Of a DNA stretch of 64,000 nucleotides, positions 58,932 through 64,000 are shown in pieces. The notes beneath the pieces were generated by a model. The model did no database searches. It was not told the DNA's origin and saw nothing but the letters and a program-made list of their open reading frames with translations. The DNA comes from Sandaracinus amylolyticus (GTDB lineage: Bacteria; Myxococcota_A; Polyangia; Polyangiales; Sandaracinaceae). The first letter of the stretch is position 1, and each line of letters begins with the position of its first letter. The stretch lies in NCBI RefSeq assembly GCF_000737325.1, contig NZ_CP011125.1:10263336-10327335 (forward strand), written 5' to 3'. The translations under genes and the position numbers were made by a program.

Positions 58932-59765
58932 TCAGCGCGCGGCGAGCGCGCGCTCGAGCGCGGCGCGCATGATCGCGACGGGCGCCGTGCGGCCGGTCCA
59001 TCGCTCGAGCGCGAGCGCGCCCTGGTGCACGAGCATGCCGAGCCCGTCGACGGTGCGGAGCCCGTGGGCCTCGGCGGCCGCGAGGACCGCGGTCACGCGC
59101 GGTCGGTACACGAGATCGATCACCGCTGCGCCGCGCGGCATCGTCGCGAACGGCAGCGCGCCCGCGAGCTCGCGTCCCGCGTCGGTGTGCAGCGTCGCGC
59201 TCGAGGCCTGCACGAGCAGGTCGCAGTCGACGAGCAGGCGCGGTGCATCGAGCGCGCACGCGTCGATCGCGCCTCCGAGGTCGCGCGCGATCGACTCGGC
59301 CTGCGCGGGACGTCGCGCCGCGATGGTGATCGAGCGCGCGCCGGCCTGCGCGATGCCGTACGCCGCTGCGCGCGCCGCGCCGCCCGCGCCGACGATCACC
59401 ACGCGCGCGCCCGCGAGCGCGACGCCGGCCTCCTCGAGCGAGCGCACGAGCCCGCGCGCGTCGGTGTTCGTGCCGATGACGCGCGCGCCCTCGCGCACGA
59501 CCGTGTTCACCGCGCCGACCGCGCGCGCCGCGTCGTCGATCGCGTCGAGGTGCGCGACGATCGTCTCCTTGTGCGGCAGCGTGACGTTGAAGCCGAGCGC
59601 TCCGATCGCGCGCAGCCCGCGCACCGCGTCTCCGAGCGCGTCGGGCGCGACGTCGAACGCGAGGTACGCCGCGTCGATCCCGAGCGCCTCGATGGCGGCG
59701 CCGTGCATCGCCGGGGAGAGCGAGTGATGGATGGGATGCCCGATCACCGCGAGCAGCTGCTTCAC
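58932..59765 (-). CDS. aroE: Shikimate dehydrogenase
   Basis: The 277-residue enzyme has the substrate-binding block VIGHPIHHSLSPAMH and FNVTLPHKETI with catalytic K66. GTNTDARG carries D102, the NADP-binding loop is VIVGAGGAARAA, and the C-terminal part is VDGLGMLVHQGALALERWTG. It reduces 3-dehydroshikimate to shikimate in the aromatic amino-acid pathway. It starts at GTG overlapping the xseA stop by 4 bases (GTGA), so the two genes are coupled though functionally unrelated. Confidence 0.93.
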   Translation of the reverse strand: MKQLLAVIGHPIHHSLSPAMHGAAIEALGIDAAYLAFDVAPDALGDAVRGLRAIGALGFNVTLPHKETIVAHLDAIDDAARAVGAVNTVVREGARVIGTNTDARGLVRSLEEAGVALAGARVVIVGAGGAARAAAYGIAQAGARSITIAARRPAQAESIARDLGGAIDACALDAPRLLVDCDLLVQASSATLHTDAGRELAGALPFATMPRGAAVIDLVYRPRVTAVLAAAEAHGLRTVDGLGMLVHQGALALERWTGRTAPVAIMRAALERALAAR

Positions 59766-61213
59766 GCGTCCTCCTCGTCGCGAACGCGCTCGACGACGGT
59801 CTCGATCGTTCCTTCGTGCACGCGGATCGACACACGGTCGCCGGGCGCGGCATCGCGCGCGCGCACCAGCGCGGCACCGCTCGGCTGGTGCAGCGCGATC
59901 GCGTAGCCACGCGCGAGGATCCCGAGCGGCGAGAGCGCGTCGAGCGTGCCGACGAGCCGCGCGAGGCGCTCGCGCGGCGTGCGCACCATCGCGGGGCCGA
60001 GCGCGCGCACGCGGCGATCGTGATCGACGATCGTGCGGCGCGCGTCGTCGAGCCGCGCGCGCATCGCGCGCACCAAGCGCGCTTCGAGCGCGACCAGCCG
60101 ATCCCGATCGCGCGAGAGCCGCGCCCGCGGCTCGTGCACCGCGAGCCGCGCCCGCAGCCGATCGAGCGCGCGGTGCGCATCGCCGAGCCGGCGCGCGATC
60201 GATCGCTCGAGCGACGCGTGCAGCGCCGCGAGCGACTGCCGCGGGGCCGCGATGCGACGCCGCGGATCGTGGATGCGCCGCAAGAGCCGCTCGATGCGGA
60301 GCCGCTCGCGCTGCACGCGTTGATCGAGCGCGCGGGCGAGCGCGCGCTCGAGCCCTTCGAGTTCGGCGCGCAGCTGCACCGCGTCGGGCACCACGATCTC
60401 CGCGGCGTTCGAGGGCGTCGCGGCGCGCACGTCGGCGACGAGATCGACGATCGTCACGTCGACCTCGTGGCCCACGCCGCTCACGGTGGGCACGCGACAC
60501 GACGCGACTGCGCGCGCCACGCGCTCGTCGTCGTACGCCGAGAGATCCTCCGACGCGCCCCCGCCGCGCGCGACGATGACCACGTCGAGGTCCGGCACGT
60601 GCTGGATGCCGCGGATCGCGCGCACGATCGAGAGCGGCGCGTCGGGCCCCTGCACCTGACAGTGCGCGAGCACGAGCCGCACGCCCATGCGCGCGCTCGC
60701 GACGCGCACGACGTCGTGGATCGCGGCGCCGTCGCGGCTCGTGACGATGCCGACCACGCGCGGCACGCGCGGCAGCTTTCGTTTGCGCGTGGGATCGAAG
60801 AGCCCTTCGCTCGCGAGCTTCTGCTTGAGGCGCGCGACCTCGGCCGCGCGATCGCCTTCGCCCGCGGGCAGCGCGACACGTGCGACGAGCTGGAACGTGC
60901 CGCGCGCCTCGTAGATCGTGAGCCCGCAGCGCAGCCGCACGCGCGCGCCGTTCTCGAGGCGCGCCCGCGCGCGGCTCGCGTCGTTGCGGTACATGACGCC
61001 ACGCACCTGCGCCGGCATCTCCGCGTCGCAGAGCGTGAAGTACACGTGACCGCTCGCGGGGCGCGAGACGTCGGCGAGCTCTCCTTCGACCCACACGTCG
61101 CGGAACTGGTCCTCCATCACGAACCGCGCGACGCGGTTGAGCTCCGCGACACGAAGCACGCGCGGCGCGTGCTCCGCCGATCGAGTCCACCCGGGGATGG
61201 GATCCTGCGCCAT
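59762..61213 (-). CDS. xseA: Exodeoxyribonuclease VII large subunit
   Basis: The 483-residue protein has the N-terminal OB fold ([40 protein letters not shown]), then the catalytic domain with [34 protein letters not shown], and [20 protein letters not shown] with [10 protein letters not shown] long Arg-rich coiled-coil arm and a C-terminal ARGYAIAL domain complete it. With XseB it degrades single-stranded DNA. No xseB lies next to it in this window. TACGAA lies 10 bases before the ATG. Confidence 0.95.
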   Translation of the reverse strand: MAQDPIPGWTRSAEHAPRVLRVAELNRVARFVMEDQFRDVWVEGELADVSRPASGHVYFTLCDAEMPAQVRGVMYRNDASRARARLENGARVRLRCGLTIYEARGTFQLVARVALPAGEGDRAAEVARLKQKLASEGLFDPTRKRKLPRVPRVVGIVTSRDGAAIHDVVRVASARMGVRLVLAHCQVQGPDAPLSIVRAIRGIQHVPDLDVVIVARGGGASEDLSAYDDERVARAVASCRVPTVSGVGHEVDVTIVDLVADVRAATPSNAAEIVVPDAVQLRAELEGLERALARALDQRVQRERLRIERLLRRIHDPRRRIAAPRQSLAALHASLERSIARRLGDAHRALDRLRARLAVHEPRARLSRDRDRLVALEARLVRAMRARLDDARRTIVDHDRRVRALGPAMVRTPRERLARLVGTLDALSPLGILARGYAIALHQPSGAALVRARDAAPGDRVSIRVHEGTIETVVERVRDEEDA

Positions 61214-61283
61214 CGCTCGCGCGTTCGTACCACGCCGTCGCGACCGTGACCCGATCGACGTCGGGCGCGCCTCTCTCCTCGCG

Positions 61284-62084
61284 ATGGCGAGGATCTCGCG
61301 GACGGTGATCGCGGCGCTGGCGCTCTGCATCGGGTGCTCCGAGCCCACCACGGACGACGACGACGCAGGGGCGATCACGCAGGGCCCCGACGCGCGCACC
61401 ACGATGCCGCGCGATGGCGGCGGTGGGGCGCGCTGCGATCGCCTGGTCGCGACGGTGCGCGACTTCCGCGAGGACCACGTCGACTTCGAGAACCACGCCT
61501 ATCAGGTCGGCGACTCGCGCGTCGCGCGCACCGGGCTCGTCGCCGATCGCCTCGACGACGAAGGCAAGCCGGTGCACGCCGCGCCCGGCGCGACGGTGAT
61601 GACCGCGGGGCCCGATGCGTTCCGCGAGTGGTATCGCGACGTCGACGGGACCAACCAGCGCTTCACGGTCGAGCTGCCGCTGAGCGCGACCGGCGACGGG
61701 CGATGGGTGTTCGACAGCAACGCGTTCTTCCCGGTCGACGGACGCGGGTTCGGCGACGGCACCTACTACGAGGGCGGCGTCGCGGTGACCCACAACTTCC
61801 ACTTCACGACCGAGCTGCACACGCGCTTCCGCTATCGCGGCGGCGAGCGGCTCACGTTCCGCGGCGACGACGATCTCTGGATCTTCGTCGAGGGCCAGCT
61901 GGTGCTCGATCTCGGTGGGCTGCACGAGCCGGTCGAGGGCACGATCGACTTCGACGCGATCGCGCCGCGACTCGGGCTCGTGCCGGGCGGCGAGTACCGC
62001 TTCGAGCTCTTCCACGCCGAGCGTCACTCGACCGGATCGAACTTCCGCATCGAGACGTCGATCGAGTGCTTCACGCTGATCTGA
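61284..62084 (+). CDS. Lipoprotein with fibro-slime/PA14-like domain
   Basis: The 266-residue protein starts at the ATG that gives a clean signal peptide and lipobox CIGC ([18 protein letters not shown]); longer in-frame starts overlap xseA's promoter. A short acidic linker is followed by a fibro-slime/PA14-like domain: [59 protein letters not shown] and [20 protein letters not shown]. Such modules bind carbohydrates or surfaces. The GDDDLW acidic loop suggests calcium. Surface exposed; ligand unknown. Confidence 0.85.
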   Translation: MARISRTVIAALALCIGCSEPTTDDDDAGAITQGPDARTTMPRDGGGGARCDRLVATVRDFREDHVDFENHAYQVGDSRVARTGLVADRLDDEGKPVHAAPGATVMTAGPDAFREWYRDVDGTNQRFTVELPLSATGDGRWVFDSNAFFPVDGRGFGDGTYYEGGVAVTHNFHFTTELHTRFRYRGGERLTFRGDDDLWIFVEGQLVLDLGGLHEPVEGTIDFDAIAPRLGLVPGGEYRFELFHAERHSTGSNFRIETSIECFTLI

Positions 62085-62126
62085 CGCGGCTCGACCCCTC
62101 GTCGCGTCGCGCGGCCGCTTCGTGCG

Positions 62127-62756
62127 ATGCTCGATCGCGTGTCCGACGACGCGTTCGAGCGCGAGCATCTCGGCGGCGCGCAGGCCCTCCATCGCGAGCG
62201 CATCGCGTCGCGGCCCACGTTCGCCACGCTCGCCGGGATCTCGGGGACGCTCGGCGTGTTCGCGACGATCGGCATCGCGGCGGGCGTGTCGGGTGACTGG
62301 CAGGGGCTCGTCGCCGGCGGCGCGATGGGCGCGCTCGCGGGGTTCCTCGGGCTGATGAGCATCACGCACTCGGTGCTGCGCGTGATCGTCACCGCGCGCG
62401 AGGTCGTGCTGCACGTCGGCTTCCAGGAGCGCCGCATCGCGCTCGCGTCGATCACGCGCGCGGTCCCCGCGACGTACGACGACGAGCATCGTGCCCGCAT
62501 GCTGCGCGAGGGCAGCGGCGACTTCGCGACGATCACGCCGGAGCGCAAGCTGGTGCGCATCGAGTACACCGACGCGAGCGGCGCGGCGAAGGCCGCGTAC
62601 GTGGGATCGCTGCAGCCCGAGGTGCTGGTCGAGGCGATCGATCGCGCGCGCGGCGCGACGAAGGGACCGCGGGTGCGCGTCGCGGCGGATGCGCCGGCGC
62701 ACGAGCTCGAAGAGGACGCGTCGCCCGCGTCGCGATCGCGCGAGCAGCGTCGCTGA
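62127..62756 (+). CDS. Two-helix membrane protein with PH-like tail
   Basis: The 209-residue protein (ATG; GTG 62139 is also possible) has two adjacent hydrophobic helices at about residues 33-80 (LAGISGTLGVFATIGIAAGV, GAMGALAGFLGLMSITHSVL). A beta-rich domain follows (VVLHVGFQERRIALASITRA, RIEYTDASGAAKAAYVGSLQ) resembling bacterial PH-like domains. An Ala/Arg-rich C-terminal tail ends it. No catalytic motif; function unknown. It follows the fibro-slime lipoprotein by 42 bases. Confidence 0.72.
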   Translation: MLDRVSDDAFEREHLGGAQALHRERIASRPTFATLAGISGTLGVFATIGIAAGVSGDWQGLVAGGAMGALAGFLGLMSITHSVLRVIVTAREVVLHVGFQERRIALASITRAVPATYDDEHRARMLREGSGDFATITPERKLVRIEYTDASGAAKAAYVGSLQPEVLVEAIDRARGATKGPRVRVAADAPAHELEEDASPASRSREQRR

Positions 62757-62896
62757 GCGCGCGCCGAGGACGCGAGGCCCACCTCGCACGCCCGGAGCGG
62801 AGCACGCGCCGCGCGGCGCGGTGCGCGCGGGAGTGCCCACGAATGCCGGGAATTCGCGCGGCACGCGGCGTGCGGAGCGGCCCCTGCGTGGGCACG

Positions 62897-63846
62897 ATGC
62901 GAACGTTCGTCGGTGCCGCTGCGGTCGTGACCGCGGCGATCCTGGTCGTCGTCGCGATCGACGCGATCCCATCGCCGGCGGTCGCGCAGCGTCGACCGCG
63001 CGTCGAGCGTGCGCGTGGGCGCCGGAGACCGTCGCGCCAACGCGCGTCGATCGACGCGCGCGCGCAGGCACGCCGCACGATCCACGCGCCGCCTCCCGAT
63101 CCGCTGCCGCCCGCGCCGCGTGTCGACGAGACGCCCGACGACGCGATCGTCGCGCGCCGAGGAGACGCCCGCCGACGTCGAGCACGACGAGGACGATCAC
63201 GACGAGGAAGAAGATCGCGGCGTCTTCGCGATCTCGGCGGCGACGCACGTGCCGATCTCGATCGGCGCGTCGATCTACGTGCGCCCGCCGCGCTTCCCGA
63301 TCTTCGCTCGCGCCTACGTCGGCTGGATGCCCGAGCCCTACGTCACGCTCGTCGACGGCGTGCTCGTCGACGCGCGCGCCTACGACGCGGCGTTCTCGCC
63401 GCACGTGCGCGCGATCGCGACGGGCACGACGATGGCGTCGTTCTCGCTCGGCGTCGCGCACCAGGTGCTCGACCTCGCGCGGGCTACACGCTGCTGCACC
63501 GCATGCCGCAGATCTCGCGCGATCTCGTGGCGCGCGTGATGGGCCAGGACGGCGTCGCCGCGCCGGGCCTCGAGCGGCGGCTCCCGAGTCGTTCCCCGCC
63601 GAGGTGATGATCCACATGGTCCACGTCGAGCTCGGCGCGCGCATGGTCGCGTTCGAGCACCTCGTGGTGCGCGTCGGGGTGCGCTGGGATCACGCGATCG
63701 CGGCGAACGCGGACGTCTCGATCGACGCCGGTGGCGAGGTCGAGCTGGAGCGCGCGATCGACGAGGCCGAGCACGAGGTCGGTGAGCGCCTCGCGACCTT
63801 CACGTTCTTCCCGAGCCTGGTGATCGCGCTCGGCTATCAGTTCTGA
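62897..63846 (+). pseudogene. Exported beta-rich protein gene broken by three single-base frame changes
   Basis: From ATG 62897 a signal peptide (TFVGAAAVVTAAILVVVAID, cleaved near PAVAQ) and a basic linker can be read to about 63155. Then a +1 shift leads into EETPADVEHDEDDHDEEEDR and a beta-rich stretch (GVFAISAATHVPISIGASIY). A -1 shift near 63480 leads to GYTLLHRMPQISRDLVARV. Another -1 change near 63575 leads to PESFPAEVMIHMVHVELGAR and the end FFPSLVIALGYQF. Together these form one plausible outer-membrane-like protein of about 315 residues. The cause may be gene decay or base errors in GC runs. A 9-base inverted repeat (62833-62841/62887-62895) flanks the leader. Confidence 0.6.
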
Positions 63847-64000
63847 GCTGCGCCCGGCTCCCGCGTCGGTGTGCTCGCCGATCGGGCTCACCGGACCGGG
63901 CGCGCTCGCCACGACCTGGAGCGCACGAACGAGGGTGCGCGTCGCGAGTGCCTCGCCCATCGCGTCTCTGCTCCGTGTACCCGGCGACGAGGCGCCTCGC

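Noticed and set aside
59766-63644. Extension of the aroE frame to about 1570 residues
   Set aside because: It crosses xseA and three plus-strand genes as shadow sequence; the shikimate dehydrogenase fold starts at GTG 59765.
63484-63960. Minus-strand frame with a PGPVSPIGEHTDAG string resembling the galactokinase signature PGRVNLIGEHTDYN
   Set aside because: Only this short string matches. The rest of the frame is antisense to the frameshifted plus-strand gene and has no other galactokinase motif. Worth remembering if the gene continues differently outside the window.
1-64000. tRNA, rRNA and CRISPR arrays
   Set aside because: No cloverleaf with a T-loop GGTTCGANTCC and acceptor stem, no conserved rRNA segments and no regularly spaced identical repeats with unique spacers were seen by eye. 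The 38871 and 27081 repeats have no spacers.

Overview
The window is very GC-rich DNA from a deltaproteobacterial-type genome, most likely a myxobacterium of the Sandaracinus/Polyangiales kind. The evidence is the codon use (almost every third position G or C), many lipoproteins with 'DAGADGG'-style linkers after the lipobox, a Ser/Thr kinase of the myxobacterial type with a PEGA-like tail, and starch-degrading lipoproteins. The genus is inferred from gene style, not from a marker gene. I saw no rRNA, tRNA or CRISPR array.

Layout. 1-3.4 kb: end of an envelope protein, a terminator, then a Cpx-like operon (His/Gly-rich CpxP/Spy-like protein, small protein, OmpR-type regulator, histidine kinase). 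3.4-8.1 kb: a VOC protein, then a minus-strand cluster with a methyltransferase plus PD-(D/E)XK nuclease pair (probable type II restriction-modification), an acetyltransferase, a PlsC-like acyltransferase, a sugar-epimerase-like SDR and a small P-loop kinase. 8.2-20.6 kb: mostly exported lipoproteins (LamG-like, right-handed beta-helix, beta-propeller, GH13 amylase) and small hypotheticals. 20.7-25.6 kb: a metallophosphoesterase, an unusual intergenic region with a long inverted repeat, an acetate kinase-PduL fusion and a second GH13 lipoprotein. 25.9-30.5 kb: a tightly overlapping operon of PEGA Ser/Thr kinase, LivJ-like binding lipoprotein, small lipoprotein and TPR-like protein. 30.6-47.3 kb: GT39 glycosyltransferase, tandem DUF4419 genes, a small winged-helix gene with an operator-like palindrome, DUF1992, RsgA, a vWA lipoprotein, REP-like tandem repeats, an M15-like lipoprotein, a Fur-family regulator, a TPR protein, a GST/ArsR/SRPBCC operon and regulators. 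47.4-51.8 kb: phosphodiesterase, RseP-like pseudoprotease, a second ArsR/SRPBCC pair, VOC and membrane proteins. 51.9-53.9 kb: a group II intron with its maturase. 53.9-56.7 kb: thioesterase, TrmO, a LysR/SDR divergent pair. 56.7-58.1 kb: an insertion sequence. 58.2-63.8 kb: lipoproteins, aroE-xseA, and a frameshifted exported-protein gene.

How it fits together. The main themes are envelope sensing (Cpx-like operon, kinase operon, RseP-like protein), extracellular polysaccharide breakdown (two surface GH13 enzymes, one 5 bases downstream of a one-polypeptide acetyl-CoA to acetate enzyme), and mobile DNA (group II intron, insertion sequence, restriction-modification). A repeated layout, a TA(N)3T hexamer 6-7 bases before the start codon, suggests many monocistronic genes here are transcribed as leaderless mRNAs; I used it to choose several starts. 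Three single-base frame changes in the last gene could be real decay or sequence errors.
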